Shown piece by piece: positions 38,359 through 50,966 of a stretch of DNA of 64,000 nt (positions within the stretch are counted from its first letter, which is position 1; every line of letters begins with the position of its first letter). The notes beneath the pieces are model-generated. The model saw nothing but the letters and a program-made list of their open reading frames with translations. It was not told the DNA's origin and ran no database searches. The stretch is from Rhodeus uyekii. Its lineage: Eukaryota; Chordata; Actinopteri; Cypriniformes; Acheilognathidae. Where the stretch lies: NCBI GenBank assembly GCA_037043235.1, contig JAWRVZ010000216.1:952501-1016500 (forward strand). The letters are read 5' to 3'. The position numbers and the translations under genes were made by a program.

Positions 38359-38500
38359 TCTACATTTTATGCACTTGGCAGACGCTTTTATTCAAAGAAC
38401 ACATTGAGATTCTAATCAGTTCTTGCTTTCACTGGGAATGATCCTATGACCATGGCGTTGTAAACAACAATACTCTATTGGATGAGCTACAGGAAAGCTG
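38359..38500 (-). repeat. tRNA-derived SINE
   Basis: On the minus strand it shows a degenerate A-box region (tgtagctcatccaatagagt) and a mutated B box (gatcattccc), followed by the body found at 5317-5440 and ending 'cacttggcagacgctttta' on the plus strand. It is an old copy and not a tRNA gene. Confidence 0.7.
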
Positions 38501-38734
38501 TAAATTTAGCTGCCTTCTAGGTTTTGACAATATTTACACTCTACACGTCTTGACTAAAGTGCTGTCTTCTTGCTCATAGCATCATCTGCGAAATGGTGTT
38601 ATTCTACTGCCTTATGAGAAATTGTCTGTTAAACGTGCAGTTAGAATTTCAGTTCTCACATGTCACTTTCAAGATTGCTCCCTCACACATAGACCTCCCT
38701 TTGCTCACAGCACCAAATGTAAATACCTTTTATG

Positions 38735-38860
38735 ACTTTTCTTTTGTTAATCACTAAGAACGGTTATATACTACATTCAGGTCTCCCTGGAAGAAGAGAT
38801 TATGAAATCTCAATGGGATTTTCCTGGGTAAATAAAGGATAAATAAAAATAAAATATTCA
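38735..38860 (+). repeat. LINE/SINE 3'-tail-like repeat
   Basis: 'aggtctccctggaag', then 'aatctcaatgggattttcct', then 'gggtaaataaaggataaata' resembles the 3' end shared by several teleost LINE families, with a short TAAA-rich tail. It has no coding part. Confidence 0.45.
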
Positions 38861-38869
38861 GTTAACTAA

Positions 38870-41480
38870 ACAGAGCGGCCAAGCTAAATAAAGAGTTCTA
38901 GAGAGGCAGACAATTGCCTTTCCCTTTTCTGGCATTGTGACAAGGCAATGGCCACTTATTTAGCTGTTCTCGGAGTCTGATAGGCATCATACAGCGCATG
39001 TTTGAGGTGGGGAAAAAGCATTGAGCTGTGAAGGTGGACTGCCATGGTTTTAGAATGATTGTTTTTACTCCAGCTTTAAGCACATTTCACATTTATTAAC
39101 TCCCTTAAAATGCAAAAGCACATCTCTTCACTATATGAAATTCAATGGAAAAGGCTGTTTTCCCCCCCAGAATTGGATGATACACTTAAATATTCAGTGT
39201 TTTATTTATTTTTCAGTTTAAGATTGACATTTGATCACATGAGACTTGCAAAGTGCAATATGCTTCTTTATCCTGAGCCAAAGTTATATCTGTGTTTCAT
39301 AAAATCCTCAAATAAATCTTAATTTGAACACTTATATTTAACTCTGTAAATACTTCCACAAACACTGGTTGTTCTAAATATTACAGACGGAAAAGGCAGG
39401 AGACCAAATATTGTACAACACAAGAGACAGCAGGCAAGGAACACATGCCTGCTATTCGAACTGGGGTTGCCATTTTGGATATTTAATCCCACCAGCGTTG
39501 TGGTCAGTAATCCATAATAATAGTTTCACTTAAGACGCAGCTCATTTTGTCTAAAGTGCAAGTAACGTTGAACAACAACTTGTCTTGTAATTCACACTTT
39601 TTTATTTATTTTGTCCAGCCTTCTAAATATAGCTTCCAACCTTAGCTCATTAATATATCAGCAGCATATAAGAAGCTGCTATCCTCTTACAAATCTTCAG
39701 GGCAAACAACAGGGTTCTGGTAGACAGCTGCCTTGGTTGGCTTCAATAACTTCCAACTTTAACTATATTATACGATTTCTAGATTTCTTACACAAGCCTG
39801 CAGTTTCCACCAGTATCACCAATATATAAATACATTTAAAAAAAGATTAGTTGTTCTCTATTTATTACAGCACCTCTATCTTTTACACCCCACTCAAAAT
39901 GCCAAAATGATATTGGTTACATTTACAGTACTCAAATACCCATTGTTGTTGAGTTTATAATAATTAAAATGATAATATTTGCACTTTATTTCAATATCTA
40001 CTCTCCCTATTCAGCCTGTGTCAACCATGATGATAATGGGAAGTCCTGTTTACATTTTAAAGGCTGCTTTAACACAAATAAAGTCATTATTATATTCTCA
40101 ATTTGAATAGATTAAGTAATCTGAAATTTACAATTTATTTGTTGGATTAATTTGTTTTCTTGACTTAAATCAAACAAGAAGCACAATTATTATTATTTGA
40201 GTGCACTTATAATTCTGAATTCAAATAACACATCTAGAAATAATAAAAGTCACTGTGTTAGTAGTTGACAAATGGCGGCAGACCCGCCACTGTCCACTTA
40301 CGCAGATTAAAATGAAATCGATATCTAAGTACCTCTTAGTATCACATAACGAGTGGGAGTCTCCTAAAGGAGGGACTGTTTGTTGAAGGGAGGGGTAAAT
40401 AAGACGTTCTAGACTACAAAAGCAGTCTGAAATGCCAGCAAATACTGAAAGCTGCGACAGAGAGAGAGAATGAGAGAAAGGATGGCATTAGTTCAGCTTT
40501 CATGCTTCAGTGACCAAAGTCTTCCCCTGCCAAAAAACCAAGACAGTTATTTACCCAGTATTAAAAGAAAACTAATTTTAGCCTTGCTGTCCCATTATGG
40601 TTTCTTTTTTTTAAGTGGGGAAGGTTGACCCAAAGGAAAAATGAGCAAAGTGGTGAAGGACAGGTTAGATAAGACTCACAAACCCCAAGCTGTACAGCTC
40701 ATGAATACACAACAAGGTTCTGTCATGACATTTTCGCAAGTGATAGTGCGGGCCGGACACATAAGGAGAGACGAGCTGACAGTGAAAGATGAGGACAACA
40801 AAGACCTAAAACAGAGATTTACAGAGAAGTATCGCTGAGAGAGCCCGAAAAAATAAATCAATGAAAGCTCAATAGCAGCTGAATGGACAGAGATGGACAG
40901 AGTAATGGGTGAAACAAGACAGAGAGAGAAGTATGCAGGGGGTGAGGAGAAACCACACAGGATGTTTACATGATTCAACAGAGAGAACAAGAGAGGAAAC
41001 AAGAGAATCTGAGGAGCGAGTCTTCCATTACAGAAAAGAAGAAAGAAGAGAAGGACGAAAAATGAGGTTAAAAGGTTCAGGACAGAACATTTTGAGGGAG
41101 AAAACCGATGTGACTCTGACCCTGCAATAAAAGGGCAAAAAACATGTTAAGATTGAAAAGTAAACAGTGTGATAATGATGTAAATTGTGATTTTAATTAA
41201 CATGGGTGAGAGTCAGAATTTACAGACATAACTATTTCCACCTCACCTCTATTGAAAACACATTAGTACATGTATGCATTTTGGATGCTTGATGGCTGCA
41301 TGGGATGCTGATTTACCCACCACATTTCTTAAGTAACTTATCTACCATTTTCAGCTCTTGAAAAACATGGGTACGCTGGTCCATCAGTAAGACCCACACC
41401 AAAACACCTCTAATCAACTCAAACCAGCTATGGACACAGATATTTTTGTCTTCTTCTATGACTTGTCTATGAACTTCATG
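38870..41480. other. Intergenic DNA upstream of the LRRC3-family gene
   Basis: No exon could be supported. A purine-rich block lies at 40450-41100, with AGAG runs and small frames that show no family motif. 'ggaggggtaaataagacg' at 40391 looks like a GC box next to a TATA-like motif, but no gene follows. Confidence 0.4.
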
Positions 41481-41495
41481 AGATTATTGTCTACA

Positions 41496-41657
41496 CAAAT
41501 GCTGCTACAAAGAACCATTATGAGGTGCCATATAGCACCAGGTACTAAATGGCACCTCATAATGGTTCTTTGTAGCAGCATTTGGTGCTATATAGCACTA
41601 AAAATGGTTCCCCTATGATTACGAGCCAAAGAACCACTTTTAGTGCTATATAGCACC
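41496..41657. repeat. Double palindrome (MITE-like)
   Basis: The first hairpin has perfect 35-bp arms at 41496-41530 and 41550-41584 around a 19-nt loop. The second hairpin follows directly, with arms of about 27 bp at 41584-41610 and 41631-41657, each built around GTGCTATATAGCAC, with one mismatch. There is no coding sequence and no clear target duplication. Confidence 0.9.
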
Positions 41658-42044
41658 ATTTGTTTTTGGAGTGTAGACTATCAAACAAGAAAATAGTATA
41701 TTGTGAAGAAATGAAATACACATTAGAGTATGCAGAGGAAAGGAGAACAGAAGCTTTGACAGAGCTGAACTGAATGACGTGTCATTAGATAAAACTTGAC
41801 TTAGATGTTATTTAGCCTGATGTTGACAATATTGCTGTTATTTTCTTGCTCTTTCTGAATGTAAGCATTATGAGACAAGGCATCCTGGTAGATGACTGAC
41901 TCTGGAGAGCTCTAACATGAGTTACAATTAGAAATAGTCCGGTTATGACTCAAGCGATAGGCTCAGATACTTCAAAACCCAAGTGCCGATAAGCAAAGAT
42001 GGCAGCTATTTGGGGGAGTCCAGTTGATCAGCTATCACTGAAAC

Positions 42045-42171
42045 ATCCTGAAACATGGCGCTTTTGAACAATTCATGAAGCCAGTCAAGCCAAACATGTC
42101 TATAGAACCTGCAGAGATATCTTTGGCAAGACTGGCTTCATGAATTGTTCAAAAACGCCACGTTTCAGGAT
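42045..42171. repeat. Inverted repeat, 42-bp arms
   Basis: Arms at 42045-42086 (starting atcctgaaacatggcgct) and 42130-42171 are reverse complements with two mismatches, separated by 43 nt. It is probably a MITE or folded-back fragment. Confidence 0.9.
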
Positions 42172-43514
42172 TTAAAATCATGTTGCTGTAAATTTACTCT
42201 TCAGCAGAACACTATGCTAACAAATGTGGTAATATTGAAATTATGTCTGACTTCATATCACATAACTGAATGGCATACTGTTACATTAAAGCAGTCATTT
42301 CCAGGGTCAGATCAAGGAGAAATATCTTTAGGGTAACAACTGCACATTTTCCGTTTTATACAGTACACAGTAGTGCAAAGGTAAAATGTGTGTAGGTGTT
42401 GAGAGAACAGAGAATGGTGATAAAAACCCACAATCAAAAAGAGCTATATAGATGGTTGATGTACACCAAACAACATGTTGGATGTTATATTATAATTTAA
42501 GTGTGGGGCAGCACATCATTTGGATTAGTTTTGGTCTTATGAAACCTACAAAAGCTTTAACCATGAGAAACAGCTCTTAGTCAGCTCTTATCTTTAATAA
42601 TTCATTTCAAACAATGTCTGGGTGCTCCTGAATGCTGGAGCGTGTGATAGTTTACAGAGAGCCCCGGATGCCAACGTCAACTACTTAATTATCTGAGTCA
42701 AAAAATAAATAAATAATTTACATAAATCTGACCTACAAAAATAACCATAAAGCACACAGCATGACACGCCATGACACACAAATGCTTTCGCATGATCTTG
42801 AAATCTAAAGTTGAACTGATAAATTAAGTGATGTATTCATAAAGTGAGTTTTTAGTTTTTATACTCACATACATCAGTGAACACTTAAAAACATTAGATC
42901 CATTAATTACTAAGACAACTGCACTGCAAGATTTTTTGTGCTTTATGTTGTAAGAGCTAAATGACTTTTATTAATTCATTTTATTAAAATATTATTTAAA
43001 TAATATTATTTTTTACGACTGAATCAACACGATAATTAATTTTGACTCCTCAAGTAACAACTGTTCTTTACAATTTAACTTTTTTATAATGTTTGTATCA
43101 ATTAGAATATTTAAGAATCATATCTCAACATACCGATTTGATATGCAAATAAAATGTTCAGATAATATTTATAAGTAAAAACAGTTGTTTTTCAAGTTTT
43201 GCCAGAGTTACGAGTGTTTTATACATACATTGTCTTGCGTGTGACTCGAGAAAAAAAAAAAACAGCATTACAATTAAAACCAATACTTTATGAACGTTAA
43301 TCAGACACCGGTAGACTGTCTAAAACCTTACTGTACAGCTGGCAAGTGCGTCTTATTGGTAAGCGTTCAGTGCGCCTCTCCTTCAAACACAAGTCTGACT
43401 TACATTTCTCCTCTCTGTCTTCTGAAATCTCCTCTGTTCTTCTCGGCATTTGTCATTTGCGCAAATATTCCTTGTAGTTTAGTGCTGGATATTCACAAGC
43501 AGCGCGAGCCATGG

Positions 43515-43524
43515 AGTCGTCTGA

Positions 43525-43556
<32 letters not shown>

Positions 43557-43590
43557 CAAGAGAGAGAGCGCGCGCGAGAGAGAGAGAGTG
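43515..43590. repeat. (GA)n purine tract with CpG core
   Basis: AG dinucleotide runs at 43529-43557 and 43577-43588 flank 'gagcgcgcgcgag'. On the minus strand a good 5' splice motif (CATCTGTAAGTTAA) lies near 43697. The flanks have more CpG than most of this window. Confidence 0.6.
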
Positions 43591-44869
43591 AGAACTGATC
43601 AGTTTCCACGCAACCACCGGCACACATAAGCACAGCATCAGAGACTTCAAGAAATTTATTCCGATGCTTCCAATTGACTCGGTAAATTAACTTACAGATG
43701 CTTTCCAGATCAGTTGCAACGCACTTTAACAGATGTATGCATGCTATCTGGGTTGCCATGATACTTGATTAAGATATATTCCATAATCATATATACATTT
43801 AAATAATTGAATAACTGTTTCTTAATTATGATGAAATAATCATTTTGGATTTTGAAGCATAATACAGAGATTGATACAGAGTGATTTTTCCCTCCACGAA
43901 AGCCTGTGGTGCCTGTCCAGTCACATTTAACGCTTAATCTGTGAAAAGATCACTGATGCCTCCCTCCATGCTGAAACATGACTTGTTTCATATTTACTTT
44001 AATTATGACCATATACTGGCTTAAAAGATCATTTAAAATTAACAAATTAATGAGCTTCAGTTCCTGTATTTTGTTTAGACAATAGAAAAAAAAACTCTCA
44101 TCTGATGAAACCATCCTTTCATATATTTCACCTGACTGTGTTCTCTGTCTTTCTGTCTCACACACTCAAATTAAATCAGACAGCTACTTAAAATGATGAC
44201 CTGATTGTGGGTGGGCTGCTGTTAATTCTGATTGATCTGTGATCTGCCAGGGCACTTATGGACTTAATGTAACAAGATGTTTTTGTGTATGTGTGTGTGT
44301 TTGTGGCACCACACAATGATTGCTTGTTATACTTTCATATTACCATGTGATATCATAACGATAAGGGAGCAAGATTTATGGTGAAACTGCACCATACTAC
44401 ATATATTAAAAATCAAAACAAGAGGGTTGTATTATATAATTAATCTTTTAAAATTCTCAGCCACACCAGTATTTCACCTAAATGCAAGTCAATCGTGTTG
44501 AAACTGCTTAATCCATAGGCCTAGATGATTGTATTGTGCTCACTGCATGACCTTGCATTCTCTGTAGCTCTGTAATGAGCCCAAACCATCAGGACATAGC
44601 TCACACACTGAATAGAAAATGTTAGATTTGTGAAAAATAAGCTATTTTCTATATACATTAGCAATGGAAATAATATAAATAGGTATATAGTTAAGTGTAA
44701 ACCTAATGGAAAGTTTTTAGATAATTATCTGTTGTTGTATTTTTAATACATTTATTTTTAACAGGGACAGTACATATTAATAAGCTTTGCAGTAAATACA
44801 CCAGAGTTAGCTGACGGCTATTTTCCATCTGTAGTCCCTGGCTACATGTTAATTGCAATTATCTGAAAA

Positions 44870-45000
44870 TAGCTCAAACAATAGAACATGGTGTTTGCAA
44901 TGGTCATGGGTTAGATTCCCTGGGAAAGCATTAGAATGTGTCTCTTGAATGCAATGTAAGTCGCTTATGATAAAAGAGTCTGCCAAATGATTAATTTATT
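44870..45000 (+). repeat. tRNA-derived SINE, forward copy
   Basis: A-box-like 'tagctcaaacaatagaacat', B-box-like 'gggttagattccc', then the body ending 'gtaagtcgcttatgataaaa' and 'gagtctgccaaatg'. Same family as the copies at 5317-5440 and 38359-38500. Confidence 0.7.
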
Positions 45001-45257
45001 ATTGTATAAATTAATATTAAATGCATTTAGCTGACCTTTAGAGTGTTTATTTGGAGTCATTTAAGTAGGATGAAAGGTCATCTTTATATGCAATTTCATA
45101 ATAGTATTGTTTTTGAAATAATGTAATGCCAAATGTCCTGACAAGCATTTAAGGTAAACTAAAATATAAGGTAATTTCTATTAAAACTTGTAGGTTATGT
45201 AATTTATGACAATATATGTGCAATTAGACATTTATAATGATGATGTTGCAATTTAGC

Positions 45258-45616
45258 TGTAATGCCACGACAGCAGAGGGAGCCCTCACCCGAGTTCTGA
45301 CTGGTACCGCTCCCTCTGCATCTACTTCCTGTCTAGCAGCCATATTAAGTGGGGTTGAGCCAAATGACCTTGCGAAGTATTGCCAGTATTTTGATCACTG
45401 CCTTACCAAGCGTTTACCTCTAGTCTGATTTGCTGCCTTGTTATTGACCCATTGCCTGTTTGTTCTGATCTGTTTCTGGATTATCCCTTGAACCTGTCTG
45501 CCTGTTGGATTGATACTGTGTTTTTGACTTATTGCCTGGCTTCTGTTTCTGATCTGGATTGTCCCAATAAAACTTCTGCACATGGATTCCAGCACGGCTT
45601 CAGCCTCATCCTTACA
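45258..45616 (+). repeat. 5' LTR of the gypsy element
   Basis: It starts TGTAATGCC and ends CCTTACA, 359 bp, with the poly(A) signal AATAAA in 'cccaataaaacttctgcac'. It differs from the 3' LTR by a handful of substitutions and one small indel near 45390. Confidence 0.93.
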
Positions 45617-45715
45617 GAATACTTCGCCACCAGTGAATCCAGCAGAAGTTTCTGAGCTCCAAGCATCTATTGCATCCTAATGACACTTCTCTCTGGTAAA
45701 GCGATTGATTGGGCC
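45617..45715 (+). pseudogene. Truncated gag leader of copy 1
   Basis: This is the same leader that follows the LTR fragments at 47557 and 50967. It ends at the start of the gag matrix-capsid block (CTCTCTGGTAAAGCGATTG), where a deletion of about 1.47 kb joins it to reverse transcriptase at 45716. Confidence 0.85.
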
Positions 45716-47369
45716 GGGGATGAATGGAAGACGGCTTTCCTCACCACTAGAGGGCACTATGTATACCTCGTTATGCCCTATGGCCTGGCTAATGCCCCTG
45801 CAGTTTTCCAGTCCTTCATCGAGACCTCCTGAACAAGTATGTTGTGTCCTACATCGATGACATTTTAGTATATTCCAAGTCTGAAGCCGATCACGTTAGT
45901 CATGTCAAGACCGTACTCTCCCGCCTACTAGAGAACCAATTGTATGTTAAGGCAGAAAAGTGTGAATTCCATGTGAAGCACACTACCTTCCTGGGGTACG
46001 CTATTAGCCCTCAAGGCGTGAAGATGGATGAGTCCAAGGTCCAAGCTGTCACAGAATGGCCCCAACCCACTACAATAAAAGAACTGCAGAGATTCCTAGG
46101 TTTTGCAAACTTTTACAGACGCTTCATTAGGAACTACAGTCAGGTTGCGTCTCCTCTGACATCACTCTTAAAAGGCAAACCTGCGAAACTCAAATGGTCT
46201 GAGGAAGCCAATCAGGCTTTTAAGCAACTCAAGAACAAGTTTACCACTGCTCCCATTCTTAAACATCCTAATCCCAATCTTTCCTTTATAGTGGAGGTTG
46301 ACGCTTCAGACTGTGGAATAGGAGCCGTTCTGTCTCAACATCATGGCCAGCCAGGTAAACTCCACCCTTGTGCATTCTTCTCGAGAAAACTGAATTCTGC
46401 TGAACGAAACTATGATGTGGGGAATAAGGAGCTGTTATCGATGAATGCAGCTATTGAGCAGTGGAGGCATTGGTTAGAGGGGGCAACTCATCCCTTTCAG
46501 GTGATCACAGATCACAAAATCTTGAATACATAAAGAGTGCTAAACGCCTGAATCCCCGCCAAGCTCGCTGGTCTCTATTTTTCACTCGCTTCCAGTTTAC
46601 AGTCACGTACAGACCAGGCAGTAAGAATAGTAAGGCTGATGCCCTATCCAGACGCCATGACCCTCCGGTGGAAAATATCTCACCCGAGCCTATCCTTCCT
46701 CCAGCAGTCATTATAGCCCCAGTCTCTTGGGACCTCATGGAGGAGATTCAACGAGCTCAGCAACAAGTGAAACCACTTGAGAGAGGCAGATCTGTGATAA
46801 AATCTATGGACAAGTGTGACCAAGGACGGTGCGGAATGGGAAGTGGCTGGAGCAGGCCAGAGGGTAACTCCTTTGGGGTTTTGGACTGTGCGCAGACCTG
46901 GCATGACTTAACATAGGTTGTAGTATCCTTGGTCATGGATGGCCACCAGAAGGAGTTTTGTAGGAGACGGAGTGTACATGAAATTCCAGGGTGGCCTGAG
47001 CTTAAAGATGTGTGGACCCAGTGCATGACTCTATGATGAAGAGTTTGTGGTACATACTGCTTGTTTAATGGACAGTTGACTGGGGGTGGTTCTTGTTGCT
47101 GAGCTCGTTAAAATCCTGTCGCCTAGTTCCCTTGAAAGGCCTTCCCACAGTCATGGAGACAGCCCAAGCTCTCTTCCAGTATGTCTTTCGAGTTTATGGG
47201 ATCCCGGAGGACATTGTCACTGAAAGAGGAACCCAGTTCAACTCTCAGGTTTGGAGAGCATTTTGCAGACACCTGGACATCAACCTAAGCCTCACTTCAG
47301 GGCATCACCCACAATCAAATGGGCAGGTAGAACGCCTGAATCAAGAGATCGGCAGATACCTGAGGAGTT
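45716..47369 (+). pseudogene. Copy 1 pol: reverse transcriptase (partial), RNase H, rearranged integrase
   Basis: It starts inside reverse transcriptase (DEWKTAFLTTRGHYVYLVMP). The catalytic SYIDDILVYS motif is in the next frame (from 45844) and RNase H follows (VEVDASDCGIGAVLSQH, then NKELLSMNAAIEQWRHWL). A one-base deletion near 46522 breaks the frame, as in copy 2. The integrase zinc-finger part is inverted (46768-47091). The core resumes at 47093 (VYGIPEDIVTERGTQF, GHHPQSNGQVERLNQE) and is cut off by an LTR fragment. Confidence 0.93.
46768..47091 (-). pseudogene. Inverted integrase zinc-finger segment, copy 1
   Basis: Minus-strand translation gives the HHCC-type integrase N-terminus (HTSLSSGHPGI, WWPSMTKDTTTYVKSCQVCA) and the start of the catalytic core (PWSHLSIDFITDLP). 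It lies antisense to the rest of pol. Confidence 0.92.
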
Positions 47370-47556
47370 ACTGCCTTGTTATTGACCCATTGCCTGTTTG
47401 TTCTGATCTCTGTTTCTGGATTATCCCTTGAACCTGTCTGCCTGTTGGATTGATACTGTGTTTTTGACTTATTGCCTGGCTTCTGTTTCTGATCTGGATT
47501 GTCCCAATAAAACTTCTGCACATGGATTCCAGCACGGCTTCAGCCTCATCCTTACA
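47370..47556 (+). repeat. LTR fragment at junction 1
   Basis: The 3' half of the LTR (actgccttgttattgaccc to CCTTACA) is joined directly to truncated integrase coding sequence. It carries a 2-bp CT insertion also seen in the fragment at 50780-50966 and absent from both terminal LTRs. Confidence 0.93.
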
Positions 47557-50500
47557 GAATACTTCGCCACCAGTGAATCCAGCAGAAGTTTCTGAGCTCC
47601 AAGCATCTATTGCATCCTAATGACACTTCTCTCTGGTAAAGCGATTGATTGGGCCACGGCAGTTTGGGAAACTGATTTGAAGTTTCGATCTTCATATGAT
47701 TACTTCATTCATCAGTTACGAGAGGTATTTGAATATCCTGCTGGGGGAAAAGATATATCTACCCAACTGCTTCAAATGTCTCAGGGCAATTGTACTGCAG
47801 CTGAGTATGCCATTGAGTTCAGGACACTTGCAGCGCAGAGCGGATGGAATGATGTTTCACTGAAGGCTGTGTTTCAACAAAGTCTAAATACTGATCTTCA
47901 AACCAAACTGGCCTGCAAGGGTGAGAATTCTTCTTTCTCTGACTATGTGACGCTTGCGATCAAAATTGACAACCTGATGAGAAGTACTTCCAAGAAGAGA
48001 TCTCCTCGATGGTCGCGGTTAAGCTCCCCGGCCACACATCTGTTACCCCATGTTCCTCAGTTTACCACAAAACCCAAATCCAGGCCCAGCCTAGAACCCA
48101 AGTAGCAGGGGCTCTCCAGACTTTCTGAGGAAGAGAGAATTCGAAGGCAGCAGCTCAACCTGTGCTATTACTGCGGTGAAGCAGGTCACGTTAGCGTGGG
48201 ATGCCCCCACAAGACCAGGGTAAATATTGACCAGTTTTCTCTTCTCCCTAATAAGTCATTGACCTTCCCTGTCCAGTTAACTACTGAAAGTACCTCTGTT
48301 GAATTGACAGCACTGATTGACTCAGGAGCAGCCCTGAACCTTATTCACGAGGAACTCATTACCAAGCTCAACATTCCTACTCAACCCTGTAAACCACCCA
48401 TCAAGATCAGTGCTATCAACGACGCACCCATTTGAAGTGGTATTACTAAACAGACACAGCCCCTGCAACTCCTTGTGGGATTTTTCCACCAAGAGACTAT
48501 ATCCTTTTACGTCGTTAACTCGCCCAGACATGATGTCATCCTTGGCTTTCCCTGGCTATTTACCCACGACCCAGTTATTTCCTGGCATTCTGGTGAGCTG
48601 ACTCATTGGTCAGAATTCTGTTTTGATCACTGTATGCATTTGGACGTAGTCCAGCCCTGTTTCACTACGAGTGTTGAAAGCCCAGATACCAAACAAACCA
48701 CAAAGATCCCAGACTGTTATAATGACCTAGCCGAAGTGTTTAGCAAAACCAAGGCCACTCAACTTCCCCCACATCGACCTTGGGACTGCGCTATTGACCT
48801 GTTGTCTGGCACCATGCCTCCCAAGAGTAAAGTGTATTCCCTATCCCGTAACGAAACTCAGGCTATGGAGGAGTACATAGACGAAGCCTTGAACTCTGGG
48901 TTTATACGGCCTTCTACTTCACCAGCTGCCGCAGGGTTTTTCTTTGTGGAGAAGAAGGGGGGAGGCTTACGTCCATGTATAGATTACAGGGGATTAAATA
49001 ATGTCACTGTTAAGTTTCGTTATCCCCTCCCATTGGTTCCTGCAGCCCTAGAACAGTTACGTGAAGCCACAATCTACACAAAACTTGATCTCAGAAGTGC
49101 GTATAATCTGATCCAAATTCGAGAAGGGGATGAATGGAAGACGGCTTTCCTCACCACTAGAGGGCACTATGTATACCTCGTTATGCCCTATGGCCTGGCT
49201 AATGCCCCTGCAGTTTTCCAGTCCTTCATCGAGACCTCCTGAACAAGTATGTTGTGTCCTACATCGATGACATTTTAGTATATTCCAAGTCTGAAGCCGA
49301 TCACGTTAGTCATGTCAAGACCGTACTCTCCCGCCTACTAGAGAACCAATTGTATGTTAAGGCAGAAAAGTGTGAATTCCATGTGAAGCACACTACCTTC
49401 CTGGGGTACGCTATTAGCCCTCAAGGCGTGAAGATGGATGAGTCCAAGGTCCAAGCTGTCACAGAATGGCCCCAACCCACTACAATAAAAGAACTGCAGA
49501 GATTCCTAGGTTTTGCAAACTTTTACAGACGCTTCATTAGGAACTACAGTCAGGTTGCGTCTCCTCTGACATCACTCTTAAAAGGCAAACCTGCGAAACT
49601 CAAATGGTCTGAGGAAGCCAATCAGGCTTTTAAGCAACTCAAGAACAAGTTTACCACTGCTCCCATTCTTAAACATCCTAATCCCAATCTTTCCTTTATA
49701 GTGGAGGTTGACGCTTCAGACTGTGGAATAGGAGCCGTTCTGTCTCAACATCATGGCCAGCCAGGTAAACTCCACCCTTGTGCATTCTTCTCGAGAAAAC
49801 TGAATTCTGCTGAACGAAACTATGATGTGGGGAATAAGGAGCTGTTATCGATGAATGCAGCTATTGAGCAGTGGAGGCATTGGTTAGAGGGGGCAACTCA
49901 TCCCTTTCAGGTGATCACAGATCACAAAATCTTGAATACATAAAGAGTGCTAAACGCCTGAATCCCCGCCAAGCTCGCTGGTCTCTATTTTTCACTCGCT
50001 TCCAGTTTACAGTCACGTACAGACCAGGCAGTAAGAATAGTAAGGCTGATGCCCTATCCAGACGCCATGACCCTCCGGTGGAAAATATCTCACCCGAGCC
50101 TATCCTTCCTCCAGCAGTCATTATAGCCCCAGTCTCTTGGGACCTCATGGAGGAGATTCAACGAGCTCAGCAACAAGTGAAACCACTTGAGAGAGGCAGA
50201 TCTGTGATAAAATCTATGGACAAGTGTGACCAAGGACGGTGCGGAATGGGAAGTGGCTGGAGCAGGCCAGAGGGTAACTCCTTTGGGGTTTTGGACTGTG
50301 CGCAGACCTGGCATGACTTAACATAGGTTGTAGTATCCTTGGTCATGGATGGCCACCAGAAGGAGTTTTGTAGGAGACGGAGTGTACATGAAATTCCAGG
50401 GTGGCCTGAGCTTAAAGATGTGTGGACCCAGTGCATGACTCTATGATGAAGAGTTTGTGGTACATACTGCTTGTTTAATGGACAGTTGACTGGGGGTGGT

Positions 50501-50779
50501 TCTTGTTGCTGAGCTCGTTAAAATCCTGTCGCCTAGTTCCCTTGAAAGGCCTTCCCACAGTCATGGAGACAGCCCAAGCTCTCTTCCAGTATGTCTTTCG
50601 AGTTTATGGGATCCCGGAGGACATTGTCACTGAAAGAGGAACCCAGTTCAACTCTCAGGTTTGGAGAGCATTTTGCAGACACCTGGACATCAACCTAAGC
50701 CTCACTTCAGGGCATCACCCACAATCAAATGGGCAGGTAGAACGCCTGAATCAAGAGATCGGCAGATACCTGAGGAGTT
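47557..50779 (+). pseudogene. Copy 2: gag-protease-reverse transcriptase-RNase H-truncated integrase
   Basis: Gag fragment at 47620-48105 (LLSGKAIDWATAVWE), then a stop and the CCHC zinc knuckle CYYCGEAGHVSVGC near 48163-48204. Protease has LIDSGAALN near 48313 and ends early in a stop at 48435. Reverse transcriptase 48475-49242 (LRPCIDYRGLNNVTVKFRYP, YTKLDLRSAYNLIQI) breaks before the YIDD motif, which continues in another frame from 49254. RNase H has the same one-base deletion as copy 1 near 49932. The integrase zinc-finger region is inverted (50178-50501). The core stops at an LTR fragment. It differs from copy 3 by very few bases. Confidence 0.93.
50178..50501 (-). pseudogene. Inverted integrase zinc-finger segment, copy 2
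   Basis: Same antisense segment as in copies 1 and 3, with identical flanking inverted repeats (aacgagctcagcaacaag). Confidence 0.92.
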
Positions 50780-50966
50780 ACTGCCTTGTTATTGACCCAT
50801 TGCCTGTTTGTTCTGATCTCTGTTTCTGGATTATCCCTTGAACCTGTCTGCCTGTTGGATTGATACTGTGTTTTTGACTTATTGCCTGGCTTCTGTTTCT
50901 GATCTGGATTGTCCCAATAAAACTTCTGCACATGGATTCCAGCACGGCTTCAGCCTCATCCTTACA
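50780..50966 (+). repeat. LTR fragment at junction 2
   Basis: Appears identical to the fragment at 47370-47556, including the 2-bp insertion, exactly 3,410 bp downstream. Confidence 0.93.

Noticed and set aside
40641..41130. Small plus-strand frames in a purine-rich region (MSKVVKDRLDKTHK and others)
   Set aside because: No family similarity and no splice or poly(A) context; composition explains the lysine/arginine/glutamate bias.
46505..46738. Minus-strand frames of about 75 codons in each gypsy unit (also at 49915 and 53332)
   Set aside because: They are antisense shadows of RNase H/integrase coding sequence with no family similarity. Only the inverted zinc-finger segment is a real minus-strand coding piece.
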